The notes beneath the pieces were generated by a model. It was not told the origin of the DNA. It saw only the letters and a list, made by a program, of their open reading frames with translations, and did no database searches. Position numbers and translations under genes: made by a program. Below are positions 1-6,746 of a DNA stretch of 9,359 bases, piece after piece; position 1 is the first letter of the stretch; each line of letters opens with the position of its first letter. This stretch comes from Bacillota bacterium (lineage in GTDB: Bacteria; Bacillota; Clostridia; Acetivibrionales; DSM-1351), in the NCBI GenBank assembly GCA_023412635.1, contig JAEYNI010000269.1, positions 1-9,359 of the forward strand, in the 5' to 3' direction.

Positions 1-176
1 TTTTTGTCAATGAAATTCAAAATGAAAAGTCTATTATACTTGAGCTCAAAGTATCCAAGGATGATATGGGCAAAGTAATAGGAAAGCAGGGCAGAATTGC
101 CAAAGCTATCAGGACTGTTGTCAAAGCTGCTGCAGTCAAAGACAACAGAAGAGTAGTTGTAGATATTATTCAATAG
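1..176 (+). CDS. khpA: KH-domain RNA-binding protein KhpA (3' part only)
   Basis: The reading frame open from base 3 to the TAG at 174-176 encodes about 57 residues; the start lies outside the window. The peptide has the core of a type II-like KH domain: the GxxG loop appears as GKQG within DMGKVIGKQGRIAKAI, followed by a helix with RTVVKAAA and a last strand RRVVVDII. Members of this family (KhpA/YlqC) are about 75-80 residues, so roughly three quarters is present. In Firmicutes khpA sits between rpsP and rimM, and rimM does follow here. KhpA is an RNA-binding protein, working with KhpB in several Gram-positives. The gene ends 172 bp before rimM, and a terminator-like hairpin lies between them. 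Confidence 0.9.
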   Translation, partial: FVNEIQNEKSIILELKVSKDDMGKVIGKQGRIAKAIRTVVKAAAVKDNRRVVVDIIQ

Positions 177-200
177 AACATTTTTAATATTATACAAAAA

Positions 201-230
201 GAAGGGGGCTTAAGGCCCTTTTCCTTTATT
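201..230 (+). terminator. Hairpin after khpA, possible weak terminator
   Basis: GAAGGGGGC (201-209) can pair with GCCCTTTTC (215-223) around the loop TTAAG, giving nine pairs, two of them G-U. It is followed by a T-rich but interrupted run (CTTTATTTA). The T tract is weak, so this may be a partial terminator or an mRNA-stabilising 3' end that separates khpA from rimM while letting some transcripts through. Confidence 0.5.
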
Positions 231-238
231 TACTTATA

Positions 239-300
239 GAAATGACTTGTTTCTCGTACACTATAAGTTAGTAGTTTGTTTTGTATCCGTTAGTCATTTT
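239..300 (+). promoter_or_regulatory. Long-range stem in the rimM leader (candidate)
   Basis: GAAATGACT (239-247) is complementary to AGTCATTTT (292-300), with eight Watson-Crick pairs and one G-U, enclosing 44 nt. It lies between the khpA hairpin and the rimM ribosome binding site. I see no convincing promoter in 177-348: a TAGAAT at 307-312 has no matching -35. Function unknown; it may be chance in AT-rich DNA. Confidence 0.25.
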
Positions 301-348
301 GTCGGGTAGAATGTAATAGGATGAATTACGGCTTAAAATGGAGGCAAT

Positions 349-858
349 ATGTTAGAATATTTGATTGTTGGACAATTGATAAATACTCATGGAGTTAAAG
401 GGGAATTGAAGGCTACAGCGCTGACAGATGATCCTAACAGATTTAGAGAACTAAAATGGGTTTATATAGATAAAAACGGTAAGCTTGAAAAATATGATAT
501 TGCAGGAGTCAAATTTTTTAAGCAGTTCGTTATCCTTAAATTCAGCAATGTTGATACCATAGAGGAAGCTGAGAAGTTAAAGGGTATGTATATGAAAATA
601 GACAGAGCAAATGCTGTCAAGCTTCCGAAGGACACTTTTTTCATAACCGATATCCTTGGTATGAGTGTATTTGATGAAAACAATACTCTTCTCGGAAAGC
701 TGGTTGATGTAATCCAGACCGGGAGTAATGACGTTTATGTAGTCAGGAATGCTGAGGGAAATGAAATACTGATACCTGCTCTAAAGAGTGTTGTTAAGGA
801 AGTATCCCTTGAAGATGGCAGAATATCAGTAATATTACCGAAAGGATTGTTGGATTGA
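349..858 (+). CDS. rimM: Ribosome maturation factor RimM
   Basis: RimM binds ribosomal protein S19 and assists maturation of the 16S rRNA 3' domain in the 30S subunit. The 169-residue product matches the family's usual length. Residues 1 to about 90 form the RimM N-terminal barrel, with the typical opening VGQLINTHGVKGELKA. Residues about 95-168 form the PRC-barrel domain, with FFITDILGMSVFDE, TGSNDVYVV and EILIPALKSVV. The ATG at 349 is preceded by GGAGG at 340-344, four bases away, and begins at the normal family N-terminus. The TGA stop at 856-858 shares its A with the trmD start, so the two genes are translationally coupled. Nothing appears damaged. Confidence 0.97.
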   Translation: MLEYLIVGQLINTHGVKGELKATALTDDPNRFRELKWVYIDKNGKLEKYDIAGVKFFKQFVILKFSNVDTIEEAEKLKGMYMKIDRANAVKLPKDTFFITDILGMSVFDENNTLLGKLVDVIQTGSNDVYVVRNAEGNEILIPALKSVVKEVSLEDGRISVILPKGLLD

Positions 859-1553
859 TGAAGTTTGATGTTCTTACACTTTTTCCAGAAACCTTCGAAC
901 TGGTCATGAAGGAAAGTATAATGGGTCGAGCTCAGGAAAAGGGTTTGATAGAAGTTAATGCCATTAACATAAGAGACTATACCAAGGATAAGCACCGAAA
1001 GGTTGATGATTATCCTTTCGGTGGCGGAAATGGAATGGTTATGATGTGTCAGCCGGTATTTGACGCATACAGAGCTATAACAGAAGGCGTTCCCAAAAAA
1101 CCGAAAGTTATTTTTATGAGTCCTCAGGGCCGTGTACTTACTCAGCAAATAGCCTTAGAGCTTTCTGGAGAGGAGCATCTAATTCTTTTATGTGGTCATT
1201 ATGAGGGAATTGATGAAAGAATAATCGAGGAACTGGTGGATGAGGAAATATCTATCGGAGACTATGTACTTACCGGGGGAGAACTTCCTGCCATGGTACT
1301 TATTGACTGCGTAAGCAGACTTATACCGGGAGTTCTTTCGAATGAGGGTTCTTTCAGTGATGAGTCTCATTTTAACGGACTGCTTGAATATCCTCAGTAT
1401 ACCAGACCTGCTGAATATGAAGGAAAGTCTGTTCCTGAGATATTGTTATCCGGACACCATGCAAACATAAACAAGTGGAGAAATGAAAAGTCCCTTGAGA
1501 GAACAAGGGAAAAACGCCCTGATTTGTTTGAGGTATATAATCAGAAGACCTAA
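858..1553 (+). CDS. trmD: tRNA (guanine-37-N1)-methyltransferase TrmD
   Basis: TrmD uses S-adenosylmethionine to methylate N1 of G37 next to the anticodon, which prevents +1 frameshifting. The product from the ATG at 858 is 231 residues and starts MKFDVLTLFPETFE, as the family does; the in-frame TTG three bases earlier is a poorer start. The trefoil-knot SPOUT signatures are present: GHYEGIDER (about residues 113-121) and SIGDYVLTGGELP (about 132-144). The substrate-side segments RDYTKDKHRKVDDYPFGGG and LLEYPQYTRP are also intact. The start overlaps the rimM stop as TGATG, with AAAGGA upstream inside rimM acting as ribosome binding site. In many Firmicutes rplS follows trmD, but here a terminator and a transport operon follow. 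Confidence 0.97.
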   Translation: MKFDVLTLFPETFELVMKESIMGRAQEKGLIEVNAINIRDYTKDKHRKVDDYPFGGGNGMVMMCQPVFDAYRAITEGVPKKPKVIFMSPQGRVLTQQIALELSGEEHLILLCGHYEGIDERIIEELVDEEISIGDYVLTGGELPAMVLIDCVSRLIPGVLSNEGSFSDESHFNGLLEYPQYTRPAEYEGKSVPEILLSGHHANINKWRNEKSLERTREKRPDLFEVYNQKT

Positions 1554-1623
1554 TTACAAGAATCGAAAGCTACTGAATTTTTTTCAAATTTATGTTTTAA
1601 CTAATGAATTTAATATATTGAAC

Positions 1624-1654
1624 AAAGCATGTTCTTAATAGGACATGTTTTTTT
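1624..1654 (+). terminator. Intrinsic terminator after trmD
   Basis: AAAGCATGTTC (1624-1634) pairs with GGACATGTTTT (1641-1651) around the loop TTAATA, including two G-U pairs, and runs into seven T residues at 1648-1654. It lies 70 bp after the trmD stop and before the liv promoter, so it should end the khpA-rimM-trmD transcript. Confidence 0.85.
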
Positions 1655-1733
1655 AATATATATGAATAAATAAATAGAAACTTCTATATTATTAATAATA
1701 GGATAAGAATTAATTTAATAAATTAATAAAATA

Positions 1734-1763
1734 ATGTGTAACAACGACATAACGTTAACACAT
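1734..1763 (+). promoter_or_regulatory. Inverted repeat upstream of the liv promoter, candidate operator
   Basis: ATGTGTAAC (1734-1742) and GTTAACACAT (1754-1763) form an imperfect inverted repeat with an 11-bp spacer; the right arm has one extra base. It ends 12 bp before the -35 box, so it is probably not transcribed and would act as DNA. Its position suits an activator or repressor of the liv operon. I cannot name the regulator. Confidence 0.3.
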
Positions 1764-1775
1764 TAAAGAGTTGCA

Positions 1776-1804
1776 TTGACAGGCTGTTAAAAAGATACTA
1801 GAAT
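1776..1804 (+). promoter_or_regulatory. Sigma-A type promoter of the liv operon
   Basis: A perfect -35 box TTGACA (1776-1781), a 17-bp spacer and a -10 box TAGAAT (1799-1804) give a near-consensus housekeeping promoter. The expected transcription start is near 1811, giving a short leader of about 30 nt before livJ. The terminator at 1624-1654 insulates it from trmD. Confidence 0.85.
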
Positions 1805-1842
1805 AAAAAAACAATAATTTATGTCAATAAGGGGAACGAATT

Positions 1843-3003
1843 ATGAAAAAAAAGCTCAGTATGTTAATGGCTGTTTGCCTATTGGTTTCAGGCGTAACAG
1901 CTTGCGGAAATAAATCCGTTGGACAAAATGAAAATGAAATCAAAATTGGTATCAATTATGAATTATCAGGTGGGGTTGCATCATACGGACAGAGTTCGGT
2001 TGACGGCATCATGTTGGCTATTGATGAAATCAATGCAGCAGGTGGTGTTAACGGCAAGAAAATAGTTACAGTGAAGTATGACAACAAGTCTGAACCAGCA
2101 GAAGCTATAACACTTGCCAATAAACTTATTTCCCAGGATAAAGTGCTTGCAATTCTTGGGCCGGCTACCTCAGGTTCCTTTAAATCAGAAATTTCTGTTG
2201 CTGAAAAGAAAAAGGTTCCTGTTATAAGTGGTTCAGCAACAGCAGATGATGTTACTGTTGACAAGGCAGGTAAGAAAGAATATGCCTTCCGTATTTGCTA
2301 CACTGATTCCTTCCAGGGAACTGCAATGGCAAATTATGCTTCAACTAAATTAAATGCAAAAAAAGCTGTTCTCGTTAAAGACAGTTCAAGTGATTATGCA
2401 AAGGGATTAGCTGAAAACTTTATAAAGACCTTTACAGCTGCCGGAGGTTCAATAGTTGGTGAAGAAGCTTACGTGGCAAAAGACAAGGACTTCAATGCTA
2501 TTTTGACAAAAATAAAGGGTCAGGATTTTGATGTCATATATCTTCCTGGCTACTATGAAGAAGCTGGTTTGATAATCAAACAGGCCCGTGCCCTTGGAAT
2601 AGATAAGCCCATACTTGGTGCAGATGGTTTCGATTCACCTGATTTAACCAGTCTGGCTGGTGCAAGTGCTTTGTCAAAGGTATACTTTACAAACCATTAC
2701 TCATCACTTGATAAAGACCCTGCTGTAATAAAGTTTATTGATGACTTTAAAAAGAAATATAATAAAGAACCAAATGCTTTTAATGCATTGGGCTATGACT
2801 TGGCAAAATTCCTGGTGGATGGTATTACTCGAAGTGAGAAGCTTGACAGTGAGTCAATTAAAAATGCACTTGCTGCAACAAATGACTTCAAAGGAGTTAC
2901 AGGTTCTTTCAGTATTGATGAAAACCATAATCCTGTAAAGGATATAGTTGTTATCGGCCTTGAAAAAGGTGTTCAGGCTACAGCAGAGAAAAGCGGTAAA
3001 TAG
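1843..3003 (+). CDS. livJ: Branched-chain amino acid ABC transporter, substrate-binding lipoprotein (LivJ/LivK type)
   Basis: This is the extracellular receptor that captures the amino acid and delivers it to LivHM. The 386-residue product begins with a lipoprotein signal: positive MKKK, a hydrophobic stretch, and lipobox VTAC with the acylated Cys at residue 21. The mature part is a type I periplasmic-binding fold of the leucine-binding kind (Peripla_BP_6): IKIGINYELSGGVASYGQSS, GILGPATSGS-like ILGPATSGSF, VPVISGSATAD, and the second-lobe segment VIYLPGYYEEAGLIIKQARALG. The ATG at 1843 has AAGGGG eight bases upstream. It is first in the operon, directly after a strong promoter, and is followed by a hairpin region before livH, which fits the usual excess of receptor over permease. 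Leucine/isoleucine/valine specificity is inferred from family and context; other amino acids or amides are possible. Confidence 0.93.
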   Translation: MKKKLSMLMAVCLLVSGVTACGNKSVGQNENEIKIGINYELSGGVASYGQSSVDGIMLAIDEINAAGGVNGKKIVTVKYDNKSEPAEAITLANKLISQDKVLAILGPATSGSFKSEISVAEKKKVPVISGSATADDVTVDKAGKKEYAFRICYTDSFQGTAMANYASTKLNAKKAVLVKDSSSDYAKGLAENFIKTFTAAGGSIVGEEAYVAKDKDFNAILTKIKGQDFDVIYLPGYYEEAGLIIKQARALGIDKPILGADGFDSPDLTSLAGASALSKVYFTNHYSSLDKDPAVIKFIDDFKKKYNKEPNAFNALGYDLAKFLVDGITRSEKLDSESIKNALAATNDFKGVTGSFSIDENHNPVKDIVVIGLEKGVQATAEKSGK

Positions 3004-3047
3004 TAAAAAACGAGATAATAGATATTGATTAAAGATTTTACAATGAT

Positions 3048-3125
3048 GTAGGGGGGATAATAATATATCGCCCTTACTTCTGTGTATACACCTTAACCGG
3101 AACAGAATAAGGGGGAAGTGAATTG
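3048..3125 (+). promoter_or_regulatory. Two mutually exclusive hairpins controlling livH start
   Basis: Fold A: GTAGGGG (3048-3054) pairs with CCCTTAC (3071-3077), and GATA (3056-3059) with TATC (3066-3069), closing on a six-base loop; one G-G mismatch separates the two stems. Fold B: the same C-rich arm, CCCTTA (3071-3076) then TTCTGT (3078-3083) with C3077 bulged, pairs with ACAGAATAAGGG (3102-3113), 12 base pairs with an 18-nt loop. Fold B covers AAGGG of the livH ribosome binding site (AAGGGGG, 3109-3115), seven bases from the TTG start; fold A frees it. No T tract follows, so any effect should be on translation or mRNA stability. The pairing is seen directly; the regulation is inferred. 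Confidence 0.55.
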
Positions 3126-4007
3126 GATAATTTTTTACAGCAGGTAATTAACGGAATATCCCTTGGTAGTATATATGCCTTAATAGCTTTGGGTTACACC
3201 ATGGTCTACGGTATTATTAAGCTGATAAATTTTGCTCATTGTGATGTGTATATGCTTGGGGCATATGTTGGATACTTTTGTATGACCTCATTAAAACTGG
3301 GTGTATTTCCCTCCTTGGTAATAGCCATGCTGGTATGTACCATAATTGGGGTTTTAATTGAGAAAATAGCATATAAGCCGCTACGTAATGCAACAAGAAT
3401 TGCTGTTTTAATAACTGCAATCGGGGTATCTCTTTTTATTGAGTATGGAACAATGAGAGTTGTAACGGCCAATGTTCGTGCTTATCCTGAAATGACAGGC
3501 TGGCTGGCAGAGTCTTTCAAGGTTGGAAACATGACAATTACAGCTCAGCAGATATTAATAGTGGCGAGCACTATTGTATTAATGGGTTTACTGCAATTTA
3601 TAGTTAAAAAGACCAAGGTAGGCAAGGCAATGAGAGCAGTTTCTCTCGATAAGGACGCTGCAGAATTAATGGGTATAAACGTTAATTCAACTATCTCCTT
3701 TACATTTGCACTTGGTTCAGCCTTAGCAGGTGCAGCAGGTGTTTTGGTTGGTATATATTACAATTCCATTGACCCGTTAATGGGTGTAATACCAGGACTT
3801 AAGGCCTTTGTAGCAGCAGTTTTCGGAGGTATAGGCATTATTCCCGGAGCTATGATTGGCGGATACTTTATTGGAACAGTAGAAGTTTTTGTATCTGGCT
3901 ATGGTAACTCGTTATATAAAGATGCAGTTGTATTTGCAATTCTTATAATAATTCTTATTGTTAAGCCGGCCGGACTGCTTGGCAAGAATACCAAGGAGAA
4001 GGTGTAA
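3123..4007 (+). CDS. livH: Branched-chain amino acid ABC transporter permease LivH
   Basis: LivH is one of the two membrane subunits forming the translocation channel. The 294-residue product is strongly hydrophobic with about eight membrane segments. It opens with FLQQVINGISLGSIYALIALGYTMVYGIIKLINFAH, split here as FLQQVINGISLGSIY and ALIALGYTMVYG, a hallmark of LivH. The cytoplasmic coupling (EAA-like) loop that docks the ATPases is seen at about residues 167-187 (GKAMRAVSLDKDAAELMGI). The start is a TTG at 3123 with AGGGGG seven bases upstream; no in-frame ATG would keep the conserved N-terminus. The ribosome binding site lies in one arm of a switchable hairpin. It is followed by livM after four bases. 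Confidence 0.95.
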   Translation: MDNFLQQVINGISLGSIYALIALGYTMVYGIIKLINFAHCDVYMLGAYVGYFCMTSLKLGVFPSLVIAMLVCTIIGVLIEKIAYKPLRNATRIAVLITAIGVSLFIEYGTMRVVTANVRAYPEMTGWLAESFKVGNMTITAQQILIVASTIVLMGLLQFIVKKTKVGKAMRAVSLDKDAAELMGINVNSTISFTFALGSALAGAAGVLVGIYYNSIDPLMGVIPGLKAFVAAVFGGIGIIPGAMIGGYFIGTVEVFVSGYGNSLYKDAVVFAILIIILIVKPAGLLGKNTKEKV

Positions 4008-4011
4008 CCAT

Positions 4012-4980
4012 ATGAAAAAGATACTTAATCATAAAGCACTTCAAAAATTGATAATGATTTTAATCACCTATGCAATAGTTCAAGGGCTAATAACTGCAGG
4101 GTTTATTGACGACTATATACAAACCACCCTGGCCACGATTTGTATAAATATAGTTCTTGCTGTCAGCTTAAATCTCATTACAGGCTTTACTGGACAGTTT
4201 TCATTGGGACATGCCGGATTTATGTCAATTGGTGCATATGTGTGTGCGATTATAACTATAAATAATCCTACTACTATGGGATTTATAGGAGGTATAATTG
4301 CAGGAGCTGTCGCCGCAGCATTCATTGGAGCCCTTGTAGGGCTGCCTACTTTGAGGCTTAGAGGTGATTACCTTGCAATTGCAACCCTGGGTATGGCCGA
4401 AATAATAAAAATCATATTTTTGAACCTGGATATTACAAACGGAGCCGCAGGACTTCAGGGAATTCCCCAGTTTGTAAACTGGACCTGGTTGTTTTTCTTT
4501 ACTGTTGTTTCGGTAGTAATAATAGCCAATTTCTTAAAATCCTCCCACGGTCGTGCATGTATCTCCATTCGAGAAGATGAAATTGCTGCCGAATCCATGG
4601 GTGTCAATACCACAAAATACAAAGTAATCTCATTTACCATGGGTGCTTTTTTTGCAGGAATAGCCGGAGGACTCTATGCATCCTATTTCTATTTCCTCAA
4701 GCCAGACATGTTTGGCTTCCTGAAATCGGTGGATGTATTGGTTATTGTTGTTCTGGGTGGACTGGGAAGTATTTCGGGTTCAATAATAGCGGCAATATTG
4801 CTGGCAGTTATATCAACCTTTTTACAGTCCTTTTCCGATGTACGTATGATAATATATGCGCTGCTGTTAATTATATTAATGCTGTTCAGACCTCAGGGGT
4901 TATTGGGTTCAAAAGAAATTTCATTATCCGTCTTCAAAAAGATCGGAATCAAATCAAAACGCCCAAAGGAGGAAGTTTAG
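4012..4980 (+). CDS. livM: Branched-chain amino acid ABC transporter permease LivM
   Basis: LivM is the second channel subunit. From the ATG at 4012 the product is 322 residues, MKKILNHKALQKL onwards, with a basic start and about eight to ten hydrophobic segments. Family features include NLITGFTGQFSLGHAGFMSIGAY (seen as SLNLITGFTGQFSLGHAG and FMSIGAYV), GLPTLRLRGDYLAIATLGMAEI, and the coupling loop GRACISIREDEIAAESMG at about residues 180-197. The C-terminus RPQGLLG is typical. The start has AAGGAG and GAAGGTG upstream, within the end of livH; the frame is open further upstream, but that part overlaps livH in a shifted frame and adds no conserved sequence. It ends 202 bp before livG, a gap filled by leader-like RNA structure. 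Confidence 0.95.
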   Translation: MKKILNHKALQKLIMILITYAIVQGLITAGFIDDYIQTTLATICINIVLAVSLNLITGFTGQFSLGHAGFMSIGAYVCAIITINNPTTMGFIGGIIAGAVAAAFIGALVGLPTLRLRGDYLAIATLGMAEIIKIIFLNLDITNGAAGLQGIPQFVNWTWLFFFTVVSVVIIANFLKSSHGRACISIREDEIAAESMGVNTTKYKVISFTMGAFFAGIAGGLYASYFYFLKPDMFGFLKSVDVLVIVVLGGLGSISGSIIAAILLAVISTFLQSFSDVRMIIYALLLIILMLFRPQGLLGSKEISLSVFKKIGIKSKRPKEEV

Positions 4981-4983
4981 CTT

Positions 4984-5010
4984 GAAAGACTTCGCTAATG
5001 CTCGTCTTCC
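4984..5010 (+). other. Small stem-loop right after livM
   Basis: AAGAC (4986-4990) pairs with GTCTT (5004-5008) around a 13-base loop, starting five bases after the livM stop. There is no T tract, so it is more likely a transcript-stabilising or spacing hairpin than a terminator. Confidence 0.3.
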
Positions 5011-5028
5011 AAACTAACCTATGAATTT

Positions 5029-5090
5029 ATGGCCGTGCGAAATATTCAAAGTATTTATAATCATAAACACTTCGAAAGCGCACATGGCCA
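5029..5090 (+). promoter_or_regulatory. Large hairpin upstream of the livG leader switch
   Basis: GGCC (5031-5034) and GTGCG (5035-5039) pair with GGCC (5086-5089) and CGCAC (5079-5083), with AT (5084-5085) bulged. Nine pairs enclose about 39 nt that hold two small stems, AATA/TATT and CTT/AAG. It abuts the anti-Shine-Dalgarno arm that begins at 5091. The second copy of the leader has no counterpart at this place. A sensing or spacing domain is an inference only. Confidence 0.35.
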
Positions 5091-5115
5091 ATTAACCTCC
5101 TTTATTCGCCTTATA
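5091..5115 (+). repeat. 25-nt 5' block, copy 1 (identical at 6722-6746)
   Basis: Twenty-five bases beginning ATTAACCTCC and ending GCCTTATA are identical in the livG and CBS-ACT leaders. The block contains the anti-Shine-Dalgarno arm and the 5' strand of the alternative stem. Such exact identity outside coding sequence points to a conserved functional element or a recent duplication. Confidence 0.9.
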
Positions 5116-5145
5116 GCGGATATGGGAGTAGATACACTTCATTAC

Positions 5146-5182
5146 ATTTTGTGGCCACTAAGCGGCTCATGGAGGTTAATAT
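5146..5182 (+). repeat. 37-nt 3' block, copy 1 (34 of 37 match 6899-6935)
   Basis: The block runs from ATTTTGTGGCC through GCGGCTCATGGAGG to TAATAT just before the livG ATG. Compared with 6899-6935 it differs at three positions only (5157 A/G, 5161 A/G, 5176 T/C), all transitions. It carries the ribosome binding site and the small stem before it. The start codon lies two bases later here than in the other copy. Confidence 0.9.
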
Positions 5183-5968
5183 ATGGCTATTTTGACCGTA
5201 AAAGATCTGACTAAATCCTTTGGCGGCTTGACAGCTGTCTCAAAGGTAAATATGGAATTACAACAAGGAGAACTGGTTGGACTTATAGGACCAAACGGTG
5301 CCGGAAAGACTACAGCCTTTAACCTTCTGACCGGTGTTTATGAACCGACTGCAGGTACAGTTACTTTGTCTAAGAATGGTGTACCAAAAGATATTCAAGG
5401 TCTGAAGCCTTATAACGTATGTAAGGAAGGTATGGCGAGAACCTTTCAGAATATCCGTCTATTTAAGGATTTGACAGTTCTGGACAATGTACGTATTGCT
5501 ATGAATCAAAACGTTAAATACGGCTTAATTTCTTCATTTTTTCATCTTCCGGCGTATGTGAAGGCCGAGAAGGAATTGGAGAAAAAAAGTGTTGAGCTTT
5601 TAAAAATATTCCATCTTGAGGGTAAGAAGGATGAACTGGCAAAGAACTTACCATACGGGGAACAAAGACACCTTGAAATAGTAAGAGCTCTTGCTACAGA
5701 ACCGTCTGTACTTTTGTTGGACGAACCGGCCGCCGGTATGAATCCGGCTGAAACGGCAGAGCTAACTGAATTAATACAGGATATAAGAAAGAAGTTTAAT
5801 TTAACAGTTTTGCTTATTGAACACGATATGACTCTGGTCATGAAAATATGTGAGAGGATTTATGTGCTTGACTATGGTCAAATCATAGCTAATGGGACAC
5901 CTGAAGAAATTAAAACTAATAAACGGGTTATTGAAGCATACCTGGGAGAGGAGGTCGACAATGCTTGA
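5183..5968 (+). CDS. livG: Branched-chain amino acid ABC transporter ATP-binding protein LivG
   Basis: LivG is one of the two cytoplasmic ATPases that drive uptake. The 261-residue product holds all ABC motifs: Walker A GPNGAGKTT (residues 36-44), Q-loop RTFQNIRLF, signature LPYGEQR (about 156-162; LivG proteins typically have YG where others have SGG), Walker B VLLLDEP (about 176-182) and switch His in IEHDM (about 214). The C-terminus (EEIKTNKRVIEAYLGEE) is the LivG-type tail. The ATG at 5183 has GGAGG seven bases upstream, inside a leader that can sequester it. The stop overlaps the livF start by eight bases, so the two ATPases are translationally coupled and made in similar amounts; control at livG would set both. 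Confidence 0.96.
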   Translation: MAILTVKDLTKSFGGLTAVSKVNMELQQGELVGLIGPNGAGKTTAFNLLTGVYEPTAGTVTLSKNGVPKDIQGLKPYNVCKEGMARTFQNIRLFKDLTVLDNVRIAMNQNVKYGLISSFFHLPAYVKAEKELEKKSVELLKIFHLEGKKDELAKNLPYGEQRHLEIVRALATEPSVLLLDEPAAGMNPAETAELTELIQDIRKKFNLTVLLIEHDMTLVMKICERIYVLDYGQIIANGTPEEIKTNKRVIEAYLGEEVDNA

Positions 5969-6665
5969 AATTAAAAACTTAGATGTACATTTTGGAGTAA
6001 TTCACGCATTGAAAGACATTTCATTAACCGTTAATCAGGGAGAAATAGTTACCTTGATAGGAGCCAACGGTGCCGGCAAGACAACTACCCTGAGAACAAT
6101 TTCAGGATTAAAGAAACCCACCAGGGGTTCAATAATTTTTGAAGGAAAGGATATTACTTCAATGTCTCCTCAAGACAGGGTAAAGATGGGTATATGCCAG
6201 GTTCCAGAGGGCAGAAGAGTATTTTCCACAATGACAGTTCTGGAAAATCTCGAGCTGGGCGCATATCTCAGAAAGGATAAGTCACAAATCAGCAAGGATA
6301 TGAAAATGATTTATGAGCGCTTTCCTATTCTTGAGAAGAGAAAGAAGCAGGCGGCAGGTACTCTTTCAGGTGGAGAGCAGCAGATGCTTGCAATGGGACG
6401 CGCATTAATGAGCAGTCCGAGAATGCTGTTTTTGGATGAACCCTCCATGGGTTTGGCACCTCTTTTTGTGAAAGAGATTTTTGACATAATAAAGAGCATA
6501 AATCAGACTGGAACTACCATATTATTAGTTGAGCAGAATGCAAGTATGGCACTTCAGATTGCACATAGAGCATATGTAATGGAGACAGGTTCCATTGTAC
6601 TTTCAGGTACTGGAGAAGAATTAATGCAGAGTGATGAAATAAGAAAAGCGTATCTGGGAGGCTAG
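5961..6665 (+). CDS. livF: Branched-chain amino acid ABC transporter ATP-binding protein LivF
   Basis: LivF is the second ATPase, partner of LivG. From the ATG at 5961 the product is 234 residues, the usual LivF length. Motifs: Walker A GANGAGKTT (34-42), Q-loop region CQVPEGRRVF, signature LSGGEQQ (about 135-141), Walker B MLFLDEP (about 155-161). At the switch position LivF has Gln (VEQNA, about 192) instead of His, which is normal for this family. AGGAGG at 5949-5954 lies six bases upstream, within the end of livG, and the first eight bases overlap livG. A longer in-frame start at 5892 would add 23 residues buried in livG and is unlikely. No terminator is obvious in the next 50 bp, so the transcript may run into the CBS-ACT gene. 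Confidence 0.96.
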   Translation: MLEIKNLDVHFGVIHALKDISLTVNQGEIVTLIGANGAGKTTTLRTISGLKKPTRGSIIFEGKDITSMSPQDRVKMGICQVPEGRRVFSTMTVLENLELGAYLRKDKSQISKDMKMIYERFPILEKRKKQAAGTLSGGEQQMLAMGRALMSSPRMLFLDEPSMGLAPLFVKEIFDIIKSINQTGTTILLVEQNASMALQIAHRAYVMETGSIVLSGTGEELMQSDEIRKAYLGG

Positions 6666-6721
6666 TAAAGAGAAGTTTTAATCGTAAACAACTTTATGAC
6701 AGTTAAAATATTATATTACTT

Positions 6722-6746
6722 ATTAACCTCCTTTATTCGCCTTATA
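6722..6746 (+). repeat. 25-nt 5' block, copy 2 (identical at 5091-5115)
   Basis: Exact second copy of the block at the start of the livG leader, 1631 bp downstream. After it the copies diverge: copy 1 goes straight into GCGGATATGGGAG, whereas copy 2 has over 100 nt before the matching TTATAGCGGAAAGAGG (6865-6880). Confidence 0.9.

Larger units (their letters stand above)
5091..5182 (+). promoter_or_regulatory. livG leader RNA switch, repeated element copy 1
   Basis: Two alternative folds compete. OFF: ATTAACCTCC (5091-5100) pairs perfectly over ten bases with GGAGGTTAAT (5171-5180), burying the livG ribosome binding site. ON: CTCCTTTATTCGC (5097-5109) pairs with GCGGATATGGGAG (5116-5128) around the loop CTTATA, 12 of 13 positions pairing with one T-T mismatch, and this takes away CTCC from the OFF fold. 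A short stem, GCCAC (5154-5158) with GCGGC (5162-5166), sits just before the ribosome binding site and has an A-C mismatch. The element shares both ends with the leader at 6722-6933. No terminator-like T tract is present, so control of translation is the natural reading. Confidence 0.65.

Noticed and set aside
735..1148. Minus-strand ORF across the rimM-trmD junction and other antisense ORFs
   Set aside because: They are shadows of well-identified + strand genes, without ribosome binding sites or recognisable products.
1576..1590. CodY-box-like sequence AATTTTTTTCAAATT
   Set aside because: Three mismatches to AATTTTCWGAAAATT in very AT-rich DNA, and it lies before the trmD terminator, about 200 bp from the liv promoter.
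5029..5214. 61-codon ORF between livM and livG
   Set aside because: No ribosome binding site, overlaps livG in another frame, and its sequence is explained by the repeated leader structure. Kept only as part of the leader-peptide speculation.
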